From Enoplosus armatus (Eukaryota; Chordata; Actinopteri; Centrarchiformes; Enoplosidae), in assembly GCF_043641665.1 (NCBI RefSeq), contig NC_092185.1, forward strand, positions 26,130,629 to 26,194,628: a DNA stretch of 64,000 nucleotides. The letters are read 5' to 3'. Below, one piece after another: positions 1 through 10,567 of this stretch. Numbering within the stretch: position 1 is the stretch's first letter; each line of letters opens with the position of its first letter. The translations under genes and the position numbers were made by a program. The notes below the pieces were generated by a model. It saw nothing but the letters and a program-made list of their open reading frames with translations. It was not told the DNA's origin and ran no database searches.

Positions 1-1033
1 TGTTGCAGTATTCTCCGAAACGCCAAAAACGAGTGGAAGATCATCATAAAGCAACATGGCTGCACTCTGCACTAGAGCTTGTTGTTGCTGAGGGGGAATG
101 TATCTGTTTTTATCTGTTAAATGTGGCGGCGGTCTCTCTCCATGAGTTCAGAATCGTGTCTGTCCCTGTGGTCTCTCATGGAAGGGTCATAGAGGTGCTT
201 GAAATGACGTACCGGCTAGTTACCACATAGTAACAAAAATTCAGAGGTGCGCGACCACGCGGCTGGCAGCTTGCAGAGCCTTCGGCATGGCTTGATGACG
301 TCATTTTGGGTGCACGGACCCTCGCGCCACAGACACTACGGTGACCATAAAGCCAGCTTAAGCCACCCCTGCGTTGTCTTGGCTGGTTGTTCTCTGCCGG
401 TCTCTGTACTTTGCTCTGATCAGCTTTCCCTCAACCCTGACCAGTCCCCCTGTCCCTGCCTCTGCCTCCATCGGTGCCTGGTTTCCTTCAGACATGACAC
501 TCAGAATTGAGGCCAAACAGTTCAATCTCAGCCCAGGCCCAGGAGTGACTTTGTGAGTGCTTTGGCCTAGCAGCCAGCTCTTGGAAGAGTCCTGGTTGTT
601 CCAAACTTCTTCCATTTAAGAGTTATGGAGGCCTCTGTGCTCCAGGGAGCCTTGAGTGCATCCTGTCTCTGAGCTCTGCAGGCTCTGATATACATTATCA
701 GCTGTGAGACCTTGTACAGACAGGTGTGTGCCTTTCCAAATCATGTCAAATCAATTGAATTGACCAAATTTAATACATTTGCAAAAACATCCTAAAATAC
801 TGCTCGCTCTCTCTAATATAATATGCGCGCACACACAATATTTCCTTTGAGATGGCTCTGTTTGAAGCCTGCAGTGTAGCTGTTGTGCTAGGAAACTGGA
901 GGTATACATGTTAATGTCTGCTTCACGGAGTGGCTTTTTGTTCTGCAGGACCCAATCCTAGTTTGAATGTGCACGTACTGTACATATAGACAGTGTTATT
1001 TGTAAGTATGTGGCCCGTGTGTGTCGTCCCCAG
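1..1033 (+). other. ppp6r3: ppp6r3 intron (no exon seen)
   Basis: The conserved part of SAPS3 that should precede the exon at 1034 is not found here in any frame. I read this stretch as intron. Only short chance ORFs are present. Confidence 0.6.
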
Positions 1034-1164
1034 GCAAATATAGCTTTGTTTGAGGCACGCTGTAAGGAGAAAATCCAGCAGTTTGAAGATGCTGGTTCAG
1101 ATGAGGAGGACATCTGGGATGAAAAAGATGTCACCTTTGCACCAGAGGCACAGAGACGCCCCAG
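1034..1164 (+). CDS. ppp6r3: ppp6r3 coding exon (first in window)
   Basis: The acceptor is cgtccccag and the donor is ccag/gtcagc. The exon starts in phase 0 and ends with two bases of a codon. It reads [18 protein letters not shown] and then [20 protein letters not shown], the conserved start of the acidic tail. Confidence 0.93.
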
Positions 1165-4100
1165 GTCAGCTAAACACACACGAGATGTTTCTCTTTATGT
1201 AATGTCACACTGTACAAACTTTTGTGACTTTTACACCTTCAAGTCATCAGATTTTGTTAATAAAATGCTAAAAAAAAAAAAAAAAAAAAAAGGTGAACAC
1301 TTATCATCCCATTTGTGAAACTTTGACCAGAATAATTACCTAAACATTTAGCTCTTCCCTCATTGGTGAGCAAAACTAATTTCTAAGTTGATCGAGTAAT
1401 TAATACAGTCATTACTATCTTTCTGCTGATTTGATAATCAGACTCTGATTCTCGATTGCCTTAACAATTAAGCTGCATGGTTGTGTAGCTCCACATTTAT
1501 CGCGCTCTCAATATACAGAGAGGATGAACTCAAGATGCCGATTTGGAAATAACGGTTTGATCTGTGTGTCCCATCTCAGGAGCTCAGGCAGCACGGACAG
1601 TGAGGAAAGCACAGACTCCGAGGAGGAGGATGTGAAGAGAGATCCCTTTGAAGCTTCCAACCCCAGCACCGACGACAGAATGGAAGTCGACACAGGTACG
1701 ACACACATTCATTTATAAGAAAACCATAGTTCTTTCAATACCTGAGTCATTTCATGTATTCTTTATCATTATAATTTTTTTAGGGCCAGTGTGGACAGCC
1801 AACTTTGACGACATCCCCATGGACACGGGTACGTCCACAGCTCCAGCCTCCAGCCCAAACAACCCCACCGCCTCCTCTCCTTTGTCCCCCTCCTCCTCCT
1901 CTTCCACAGAAGTCCTCCCTGAGGCAGCGTGGAGCTCCTCTTCTGCCGCCCCCTCCAACTCTGAAACAGGCTGGGCTGATTTCTCCAACTTCACCCCTGT
2001 CCGGTAGGGACATCCTGACAGACTCTGGTTCAGTGTCTGTTAGTGTGCTTTGCTTTTGGCCGTCATAGTCTTGTAATCTGAAAGAGTATGCATCATACAT
2101 TGAAATTCCTCTCTTTCAGCCCCAAAGACCCTCTGAGGTGCAACTCTCCTGTTGCTATGGAAACCAGCCTAGAGACAATGGACCCTCTGGGGGTCAATGC
2201 ACCCATGCAGCCTGAAGGTGAGATCTAAATAACCCAAAATCACATTAGGGAGGAGTGAATATATCTCCAGTCAGGGTAGCTGTGAGTTAAGTGTTGAAGC
2301 TTAAATGATCTTGACTCGCCTTTCTTCACCCCCCTTCCTCCCAGACTGTGATGGCTGGTTGGGTACCAGCGTGGCTTCTCTCTCCTCCACCTCACCTAAA
2401 GATTGCGGGAAATCTAAAGCGGAGGAGGAAACGGCCTGTTGTGAGCAGCGCAGCATCACCGAGACGGTCATCAATGGCTCCATGAAAGAAACGGTCAGCC
2501 TCACCGTCGATGCCAAGACTGAGACCGCCGTCTTCAAGAGGTTCGCCAAACACACCTGAATAAAAAAACACTACACAGCTCTCTGTGCTAAATGACTGAA
2601 TGTCATTAATAGCAGTTTCAGTGCTAATGTTGTGGTCCTGGCATTCAAAAAAACCCAAGAGGGGGGGAACACTGGAATGCTCTCTTACATTATGGTGTCT
2701 TTGCTTGTCAGGATGTGTTGTCATTAGTGTTGTCACATCTGTTTTATTATGAGTGCCCTCACACTATCACTCGGTCACAGTTCCTGTAGAGGTAGTGTTA
2801 AATTTAACACCAAGATCCAAGACAGGCCCCAGGCCATTTAAACGCATCTACTGGCTGTAACCATAGACTGTATGTAAAGATGGCTGACGCGTCTCCACTT
2901 CTTCCCACTGGCTTATGACATGATGCTTATGTTATGATACTGCAGCCAGCCACCAGGGGGGCGATCAAGATCTTTTGGCTTCACTTTTCGTGAGCTGTCA
3001 TGTCGTCCATCTTTATATACAGTCTATGGCTGGAAAGTGTTGAATTAAAATGGTTAACTTGCATTTTAAGCACTATTCCACTGTTAGTTTGCTCTTGTGG
3101 ACAAAAATCACCAAAGTGGCAGCAGTGGGCGCCAGGAACAGATGTGGCTCTGAGGTGTCTATTTTCAGTGCAACATCTGAGACCCAATTTCCACCAAAAA
3201 TACCAACAGTTTGCTTTGTTCTGCCCCCATGTGAATGAACCTCCCCCGCCTGTGTACCATGTGCTCAGGGCAACAAAATACCACACAGACGTGCAAAGCC
3301 TGTTTCTAGGTCAGGGTAATGCCAAACGGTTGGAGCTCTGCTTGAGCTGGTCGTAGACTGGTTCAGTTGTCTTATACTTTGTGCTCATTCTTTCACTGTC
3401 TAATAATTTGGTAGCTCACATAACAGAATAGCATAGGAAATGACATAGCTATGGCCATATGGTGATGAACTGCTGTACACTAATTGTATATTTAGGCGTT
3501 AAAATGATATTCCATCATCCAGTCCTACAAGGAATTATTACATAATTTAACATACTTCCGCAATGTCTTCACAGTGAAAATGCCTATCCTAAATCTGCAG
3601 GTTTTAAAGTTGGCTGTCCTCTGTCCTTCTGTCCCCTTGTTGATGCTGCATTATACTGTCTTGTCTGTCTGAGTAAATAACAACTGTCTGATGAACTGAG
3701 CGACACTTACAACCTGAGCTTCCCCTCCTCTCTCTCTTGCTGTGCGTTGTGGGTGTGGTCTTCTTCAGAGTGTTGAAATCTTATCGGTATGTACAGCCAA
3801 TCAGAGATCAGCCTGCGGCCGTGATGTAGTCTTGTTGTCACGTCAACCACCAACTTTTCTTTCCCAATTTTGATCTTCTTCTTCTTTGGTTTCAGCTCCT
3901 TGTTTGTTTATTTCATTATCTCCATTCTGCATGTGTTTCTTACCAAAGGTGTTGTCCGAGTGCAGTTTTTTAAGTTTATTCAGTTTTCAAATGGCTTTCA
4001 AAACAGATTTAAGACCAAATTATTATTTGAGACGACAAAAGCGTAATTGGAGTGTGGAGGCCAGTTTTCCGATGATATATGATACTACTATTAAAGAACA

Positions 4101-4642
4101 CCTTTTAGGCGACAAAATAAATTGCATTAAATCATACCACCGAGCCCCAATGTCCAAACATAACATTACATTTTATAGATGGCTCATCAGTTACCCTCCC
4201 CTCTTTAGCCTTACTAGAATTAACCAGAAAAGAGGACAAAAGTCAGAAAATGTAACAAAAATTGCCGTCCATAAATATAAAGTCAACGGACACCACAGAG
4301 GGTGCAACAAGCATTATTAAGCCACATAAATGAAATAGCCTGACACTTCTTATGGAATCAACAAGTAGAATAAAACATCACCAAAGCAGACAACACGGAT
4401 GTATAATACAAGCATTTTAGCACTGAACCAGACCCAACATGCATACATGCTGGGTCTTTTCGCTGCAGCTGCTGATCTGGATCCTGTTTCACTCTCCGTT
4501 TACCAGGACTTTTTCATGAGACCTTTGTTCTTACCCTGTACCAGATGCGACTTGAAAAGTAGCAACGTACAATACTTAAGCAACGTACAATACTTAAGTA
4601 CTTAAAAATATAATGACCTATTTTTCAGTTCAATTGTGTGTG

Positions 4643-4725
<83 letters not shown>

Positions 4726-6680
4726 CTCCAAATAACAACAAAATACAAATAGAGCAGGTCTAGACAGACTCTTTATAATAGTATTCCAGAGACCCAACAG
4801 TTCCCACCATGAGCAAGCACTATGGTGACAGTGGCAAGGATACTCAAACCAACACAAAAAACAACTTTGATGCATTTTCAGATGCTACTCGTTTTACTCA
4901 AATCACAATAAGTGGAAGTTCTAGGCACATAGGAAAATGTTGCGTCAATACAGCTTCTGTAATTGGAATGAGATACGAAGAGCTCATAGGAGCAGCAGAC
5001 GTGTAGCATTTTACACATACATCTAACATTTATAATATCAATCCTATTAAAGATTCATTCAATTCATTTTGGTTGCAAGAATTATTTTTTGGTTAGAAAA
5101 GGTGTCTCCACTAGAGAGAAGTTTAACGTCCTCGAACATATCTTTGGCTTTCGTGTACTGCAGTTTCTTGTTGCGTTATCGGCCTGACGTGTGTGCCAAA
5201 TCTGCGAAAAGCTGAAATCGGCCGATACATTTTGGCCCTAGCTGAAATGAAATATTGTTTCTTCGGGACCGGTGTGTTTTTTAAAAGTGACCTAATGTCA
5301 GAGCTTTGTGACAAAAAACGTAAAATATCCAAAGTCTTCTGGTCAAAGGAGCAGTAGCCAGGACATAAGCAAGTAGTAATATCCTTCTCGTTTCATTAAG
5401 AGTTGCTGTGTACATGAAGTAGCTTGAAAGATGTGTATGATTTTTGTTAGTACTTAGACTACTTTGAACCAATCATGAAGATACCAGTATGGCGCAAGAA
5501 GGGACGGCTCATTTTCACAAATCGACAACACGCTGCGCGAGTGTTCCGTAGCACCTCAAATGTTGGATGTTTTGTGGGTGTTTTGCTTTGATTGAGGCCT
5601 CATCAAGATTATTGGTGGTTCTCTGAGACAAAGCTAGACTGAACGGCTGGCACGAATCAATTTTGGTCTGATCGGTTTTCCAAATCAGTTTGTAGGCCTG
5701 CCTGCTATTTGCTGGCTCCGTAGCAAACAAAGCATTGCGGCTAAAACAATCAAAAACCGTTGACTTTCTCCATTTGCTGTACATTTTGATGCTTTTCCCA
5801 CATGCTGTCCACAGTGACACAGTTACCCATTTCACCACCATCCATCCTTTGTTTTACTGTGTGTGCTCCGTCAGTCAGTTCAGCATGCACCACTGTTCAC
5901 GTCTCACTGTGTTCTGTGTGTTTCTGTGGGAGGGGGGGCGCGGGGGGGTATGAATCACCTCATATGGTATTAATGTATATTTGTGTGTGCGTGTGTGTAT
6001 CTGTGTGTTCCAGTGATGAAGAGAAGAGTGCTCCTTCAGAGAAGTACTCAGTAGCGGAGTGTGTGGATTCGGAGAGAACAGGCTTCAACAGCTCAGCGTT
6101 AGCCTGCTGTCCCAAAACAGGGTCAGACACAACACACACACACACACACACCACTTACCTTGGGGGGGGGGGGATTCAAGACTACTCACATGGAAATGTT
6201 CAGTTACATGATATCTTTGACCCCTTCGTAACTGTGATTGTTTGTTAATTCAGAGCAACAAGCAATCATCATCAACTTAATGCAGCGCAACTCCCACATC
6301 TTGATGTCTTTCTTATGAAACATTTTTTCAACTTGTAAACATCTTTGACTGTATCTTACATTGTACCATCACATGTTTCCGTTTATGTCAAAATGATTCG
6401 AGGCGGTTTAGTGAACTTTATTCTCTTGTTCTCCCGTGTGTCCTGTAAGCAGTGAGAAGTGTCGGCCCAGCGCAGAGCTTCCCAATGGTCCTCTAGAGGA
6501 AATGTCAGCCATAGAGGAGGCCAAGTAAGTCTTAACACACCATATGTGAGAGTGTGACTTTCTGGGCTGCACCACTAAACCCAAGAAAACCCCCTTCAAA
6601 CACCATCTTTTTTGCGTTCTCTTCCCAGACTGGACCAGAGTGCCGTGTCCTCAGAGCCAGCTGTGAACGGGCCGGCGTGA
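1034..6680 (+). CDS. ppp6r3: ppp6r3, 3' part: serine/threonine-protein phosphatase 6 regulatory subunit 3 (SAPS3), last eight coding exons
   Basis: The product is a SAPS-family regulatory subunit that binds the PP6 catalytic subunit and directs the cytosolic holoenzyme to substrates. The exons present are 1034-1164, 1580-1695, 1784-2003, 2120-2217, 2345-2540, 6014-6121, 6453-6524 and 6629-6680, all with GT-AG borders. Their phases join to 993 nt, or 330 codons plus TGA. The peptide carries the acidic, Ser-rich C-terminal tail of SAPS3: [55 protein letters not shown] and the terminal AVNGPA, close to the end of the human protein as I remember it (SVNGPV). The N-terminal SAPS helical-repeat domain lies upstream of the window. 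The exon at 1784-2003 is enlarged by a low-complexity Ser/Pro/Thr run. An optional 18-nt exon may lie in the large intron. PPP6R1 and PPP6R2 are less likely because the tail blocks fit R3 best. Confidence 0.94.
1580..1695 (+). CDS. ppp6r3: ppp6r3 coding exon
   Basis: The acceptor is ccatctcag and the donor is cacag/gtacga. It encodes [17 protein letters not shown] and a following RMEVDTG, which are hallmark SAPS3 tail motifs with many acidic and probably phosphorylated serine sites. Confidence 0.94.
1784..2003 (+). CDS. ppp6r3: ppp6r3 coding exon with Ser/Pro-rich expansion
   Basis: The acceptor is attttttttag and the donor is ccg/gtaggg. The ends are conserved ([15 protein letters not shown] and [14 protein letters not shown]). 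The middle, about 45 residues, is a low-complexity run of Ser, Pro, Thr and Ala encoded by tcc/cct repeats. This is longer than the human segment as I recall it. Confidence 0.92.
2120..2217 (+). CDS. ppp6r3: ppp6r3 coding exon
   Basis: The acceptor is cctctctttcag and the donor is cctgaag/gtgaga. It reads [20 protein letters not shown] followed by [11 protein letters not shown], matching the human block with NSPVEMETS and EPMDPL. Confidence 0.93.
2345..2540 (+). CDS. ppp6r3: ppp6r3 coding exon
   Basis: The acceptor is cttcctcccag and the donor is tcaagag/gttcgc, a weak but GT-type site. It contains [19 protein letters not shown] and AKTETAVFK, almost identical to mammalian PPP6R3. It ends with two bases of a Ser codon, completed by the next exon at 6014, or of an Arg codon if the candidate 18-nt exon at 3769 is used. 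Confidence 0.93.
2861..3029. mobile_element. 169-bp palindromic MITE (family A, copy 1)
   Basis: The element begins ccatagactgtatgtaaaga and ends with the near-perfect reverse complement, ccatctttatatacagtctatgg minus its first bases. The terminal inverted repeats are about 23 bp with one or two mismatches. The inner parts (ctgcagccagccaccagggg and gagctgtcatgtcgtccatc) recur in the copy at 13544 with the same order. There is no coding capacity. The superfamily is not clear to me. Confidence 0.8.
4647..4724. repeat. (TA)n microsatellite, about 39 units
   Basis: This is an uninterrupted TA run preceded by tgtgtgtatg. It is expected to be length-polymorphic and to melt or extrude easily. Confidence 0.97.
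4725..4850 (-). mobile_element. teleost interspersed repeat, LINE-tail-like (family B, minus copy)
   Basis: Read on the minus strand it runs: gcttgctcatggtgggaact, then gttgggtctctg, then tctagacctgctctat. The same blocks occur on the plus strand at 63384-63572, where they lead to a tail containing ggcgctatataaataaaatt. I take it as an old copy of the 3' end of a fish non-LTR element. Confidence 0.65.
6014..6121 (+). CDS. ppp6r3: ppp6r3 coding exon
   Basis: The acceptor is tgtgttccag and the donor is acagg/gtcaga. It reads [20 protein letters not shown] and continues in frame from 2540 across a 3.5-kb intron. The sequence is poorly conserved here, so the exon is called mainly from its splice sites and phase. 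Confidence 0.82.
6453..6524 (+). CDS. ppp6r3: ppp6r3 coding exon
   Basis: The acceptor is cctgtaagcag and the donor is a consensus ccaa/gtaagt. It encodes [20 protein letters not shown] and then EEAK, in phase with both neighbours. Confidence 0.85.
6629..6680 (+). CDS. ppp6r3: ppp6r3 terminal coding exon with stop
   Basis: The acceptor is cttcccag. It encodes [16 protein letters not shown] and then TGA at 6678-6680. The -VNGP(V/A) terminus is the conserved end of SAPS3, which fixes the reading frame of the whole tail. Confidence 0.93.
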
Positions 6681-7051
6681 GGGTCACCAGTGCCAGCCAA
6701 CGGCCAGCCTGTTCTGCCACGCAGGGCCCCTCCTCCTGGCCAGCCAGCGAAGGCCACTGCTCAGAGCTCTACCAATCACACGCCCCCCCTCCCCCCTCCC
6801 TCCCTCCCCCCCCCACCTCCCAACAGGACCAGCAATACTCCCATCGGCTTATCACTGACAGACAAGACGGACAGGTGTACAGACACACGATGAACTGAAA
6901 AAGCAAAATGAGAGACATACTCAAATGGATACAGAATAATTTTTTTTCTGCATTTGTTTATATACTTGTTCTTATGAGGTGATGTGCGACTGATACCTTG
7001 CCACTCAAAATTAAATAGTAATGTTGCTATAGTTAAAGAAATGATTGTATG

Positions 7052-7057
7052 AATAAA
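7052..7057 (+). promoter_or_regulatory. ppp6r3: candidate poly(A) signal AATAAA (proximal), ppp6r3
   Basis: This is an AATAAA about 370 nt after the ppp6r3 stop, inside an A-rich stretch. It could give a short 3' UTR form. Confidence 0.4.
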
Positions 7058-7673
7058 ATATTTTATAAAAAGAAAAAAAATGTATACAGAAACAAAGATG
7101 AATGACCACAGAAACAGGAATAGCTGATTGGTGACCCAAACCCACCCGTTAAGCTGTCGTTACTGGCTGGATCTGTCTTGACAGTTAATACAACAGTTGC
7201 TATATTTAAAAAAAAAAACAAACAAACAAAAAAATGTCACTCACCGTCGGTCTGTGTCTCTGAGCAGAAGCTTGCTCCTACGAATTGAAACACATTTTTA
7301 AACACCACACTTAAAAAGTTTTTATTTTGCTGCAGGTATTATTTGTAAATGTTTCTCCTCTTGTATTCTTCTGCATCGAGTAAGATTTGACAAGGTTTTT
7401 TTTTTTTTTATTCTTTTTTAAAATTTATTTATTATGGAAGTAAGATGGTTATGTTTTGTCACTGAAGAGCCAATGCACACCCTCTTCCCTTCTAGCAGGC
7501 CGCATTCGTGGTTAACTCGGGTTCCTACCTCGCAGCTAGAAGGTTAAACAGGAGAGAGATGCGGCGTGTCGTCACCAGAGCCTAAACCTGGGAGGTGTGA
7601 ATGCATTCTGAGCTTGTGTTTAGTACCAACAAAACTTCCTCAGAACCACAGTCCTCTTCTTTGGCCCAAAACT

Positions 7674-7705
<32 letters not shown>

Positions 7706-8356
7706 CCCTCTTAACTTGGGGGTCTTCCTGTAGGTCACACTCACATTTAGAAGTCAGTTGCAGTGTGCAGAACTGTGATTTTAGGCCGTCGCAATGGAGC
7801 GAGAGGGGCTGTTGAAGAAACTACACGCAGGAACATGAAATGACATTTTAAGATGTACATGAGTTTACCCCCCTGCAAGACTAGATCAGCCTCTTGGAGC
7901 CAGCTGTGATTCAGCTCACTTTATGATAGGAACTAGTTCAAATTGTCAAAATTGGGACAGTCGTTATTATCTGCTGCTTACCAACTTCCAAACAGAGGTT
8001 TTTAATTGTCGGACTGTGTTCAGACTGACGACAGAGTACAGAGGAAAATACAGGCAATGATGTTGCAACGCATCCAACAACACACTATGTTGGCCAGTTA
8101 AAAACAGTGTAAAAACCAGACCCTTGCTTTTTGCAGTGGTGTTTAATCCAGGAAGTCCAGTTTGGTGCCATTGTCAGTCTAAACGCACCTTTGGTCCACC
8201 ATTTTTTATTTTTTTTTATTTTTTTACTTTACTTTTCCTCTGCTTGAAAATCTGCCTTCATGAGGCGTTGGTTTGACTTGGAAATTTCAAAACTTTTAAA
8301 ACGTGCCTGGCTCTTGAGCTGCCAGCTGCTTAACTTTCTTTTCTTAACATTTTATA

Positions 8357-8362
8357 AATAAA
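8357..8362 (+). promoter_or_regulatory. ppp6r3: candidate poly(A) signal AATAAA (distal), ppp6r3
   Basis: This AATAAA in tttataaataaagg lies about 1.7 kb after the stop. A second AATAAA at 8420-8425 is followed by TG-rich sequence, as expected for a cleavage site. Confidence 0.4.
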
Positions 8363-8430
8363 GGACCAACTGTTGCAATGGGCCAATTGCTAGTCTACTG
8401 AGGGGGGAAAAAACACACAAATAAATATCA

Positions 8431-10199
8431 GCTAATCTTGATCGGCAGCCGATCTTGTTGCAGAAATGTCCGTCCACGTTAGGTTAACTTTTGGTAGCAG
8501 GGGTTTAAATGATATACATGTTGCTAGGAATGACTCTCTTCTGCAGCCTTCCTTTTTGCTGTTCTTTCCAGAGGGGAACCCCTTCCTTTCCTCTCACCCA
8601 AATGTGACCGTTTTATTTTCATCTGGGCAACAGCACATGATTCACTGGTTGGGATTCGGTTCAAATGTACCAGCATTGGAAAGGGAAGAATGATGGTACA
8701 ACTTAACTCCACTTTGTTTTGTCAGATTATTAATTGATTAAATTTCATCTTAATTTCTGAAGCTAAGTGGTCTTTGCAGATGGTTTATTGGGCTTGTCTG
8801 TCTGACTTAAGGTTTTTTTTTTTTTATTAGGCCTGTTGCACAAAGAGATTTGTTCAGAGATTGTATCTTTAATACTATCACAGGACTTTGAAAGCTCATT
8901 TCCAGATAGTGCAAATCAAACAATCTCCATACAATTACCCACATTTAAGGCCTGCAAATTCTTTAAAAAAAAAAATAAAATAAAAAAGTCACCAGAATCT
9001 GAATTTCCATTTAATGTGACACTGCATTAGATTGCAGTTACATCTCCCTTCAGCTTTCTGAGGCTTTCCTGCATTGAAAACCACGTGTAAAGGTTAATGG
9101 AAGTTTTAAAGAACTTCTGGATTTTGACGGCGGCCATAGTTCAAGAGCGCTGACATCCGCACTGCTGCGGAGAACCTAGACAAGGTCAGTGATTTTTTTA
9201 TTTATTTATTTATTTTTCCATTTTGAACAAAGATAATGGAAAGTGCATGTTGAGTCCAAACAAAACTTAGCAAAGCATAAATCAAGCTGAAAAAAAAAAT
9301 CATTTGACATGTCTATTACTATTTATCATTCATACATAATACTACGTTGCTATTTATTATTCGTTATTATATAATTGTTTTATACCTTAACATTTCCCTA
9401 TGGATCAAGAACAAAAGCAGACATGACATTCACTGTGATGCATTTTTTTCATATCTTATTGAAATGAATGGGAAACATGAATGGGATTTCAAATCTACGG
9501 CACATGTGGTATCCCTTTTTAAAAAAAAAAAAAAATCAGCCTAATATAAAGATGTATTTGTAGTACGTTTCTTACAAAACCTTATGAAAGCAACAACTGA
9601 CAGAAACAAAGTGCATTTTATTTGCCCGTTTCCAACGATTCCCTCTAATATATATATATTATATATATATATATTCTCATGTAATTGCGCCTTTCAAACT
9701 CAATAAGCTCAAGAAATGAAATGTTCCAAAGGTCTGGGTGAAATTAACTAAATTAAAACCCTAGGGTAATCATTTGCCACTTCCTTATTACAATTATTAT
9801 TATTATTACAATTTCTGTGTTTTTACCACAAATTTTTTAAATTACCTAAAACTGAGAAAGATACAACTTGTGTTAACATTTGAATCCCTTTCTCTAAAAA
9901 CATCATCATGGTCATGAGTGAGTGAAACAAACATTAAAACTAAGAAGGGAGATTTGTACTGTGGTTATGACCTTTCCTGCGCTCGTTTGTCCCACTCTGT
10001 GTGCACGACCCCAAATGCACCTGTATTAATACGTCGGGGCAAGTACTCCCTGGATTTAGCTTCTCAGGCAGACTACTGCCTAGCGGGATAGAGATCCAGC
10101 TCTGCCATATTTCTTCATTGAGGGGAGATTCTTGCGAGACCCCTAGCATTAAAATGCACTCCCCATAGCCTATAGAGCGTTTATTCGGCAGTTTTATGA
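8431..10199. other. intergenic, ppp6r3 to tmem170a
   Basis: This AT-rich stretch has homopolymer A/T runs and a short TA-rich palindrome near 9648-9673. I see no gene or recognisable mobile element. Confidence 0.5.
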
Positions 10200-10452
10200 C
10201 CGCAGTTTGATTTCTCACTGAGGTCTTGATGGTCGACAGCGGGAAGCGCCGCCGCCTGACAGACCTAGCTCGAGGCGAAAATCGGACTATTTCGACGTCG
10301 AAACACGTTGTGTTGACAGCTAGCCGAGCTAGCCTGATGTTAGCTAGCCTTGCGTCAAGATCGAGTCTGGGCAAATCCCTCACCGACTCTCATGGTTTTA
10401 CACGTCCGTTGGCCATCTTTCATCCATGCAGTGTCGAGTATCGGCGTGAGAC
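10200..10452 (+). promoter_or_regulatory. tmem170a: CpG-rich 5' region of tmem170a
   Basis: The DNA changes from AT-rich to CpG-rich (gggaagcgccgccgcctgac, ctcgaggcgaaaatcgg, tttcgacgtcgaaacacg) just before the start codon. This is the usual appearance of a housekeeping promoter and 5' UTR. No clear TATA box is seen, and the transcription start is unknown. Confidence 0.5.
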
Positions 10453-10567
10453 ATGCAGGATAGATACAGCGAGATAGGCTTTGTCCAGCAAATACTCGGT
10501 TTGAATTTAGTGCCGAGGAAAAATGGCACGCACCGAGGCAACGACACATCTCTCAGCGACTTCTCAG
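10453..10567 (+). CDS. tmem170a: tmem170a exon 1 (coding part)
   Basis: It begins MQDRYSEIGFVQQILG and ends DTSLSDFS with one base of a Glu codon. The donor is ttctcag/gtaatg. Another ATG at 10523 in a different frame is not used, because only the 10453 frame gives the family sequence. Confidence 0.93.

Larger units (their letters stand above)
2541..6013 (+). other. ppp6r3: large ppp6r3 intron with repeats
   Basis: This 3.5-kb intron holds a palindromic MITE at 2861-3029, a candidate 18-nt exon at 3769-3786, a long TA microsatellite and a minus-strand LINE-tail-like repeat at 4725-4850. A chance ORF at 3886-4320 matches nothing I recognise. Confidence 0.6.
6681..8430 (+). other. ppp6r3: ppp6r3 3' UTR (extent uncertain)
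   Basis: This AT-rich stretch after the stop codon has no coding exon I can support. It holds a C-rich run near 6782-6818, long poly-T tracts (7678-7706 and shorter ones), and candidate poly(A) signals at 7052-7057, 8357-8362 and 8420-8425. The last two fit a long 3' UTR ending about 2 kb before tmem170a. The true end cannot be read from sequence alone. Confidence 0.5.

Noticed and set aside
3886..4320. 144-codon plus ORF in the large ppp6r3 intron
   Set aside because: The composition is AT-driven, no family motif is present, and it does not join the flanking exons in phase with usable splice sites.
10523..10567. ATG at 10523 as the tmem170a start
   Set aside because: It is in a different frame from the conserved N-terminal sequence. 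The 10453 start gives the family peptide through the exon 1-2 junction.
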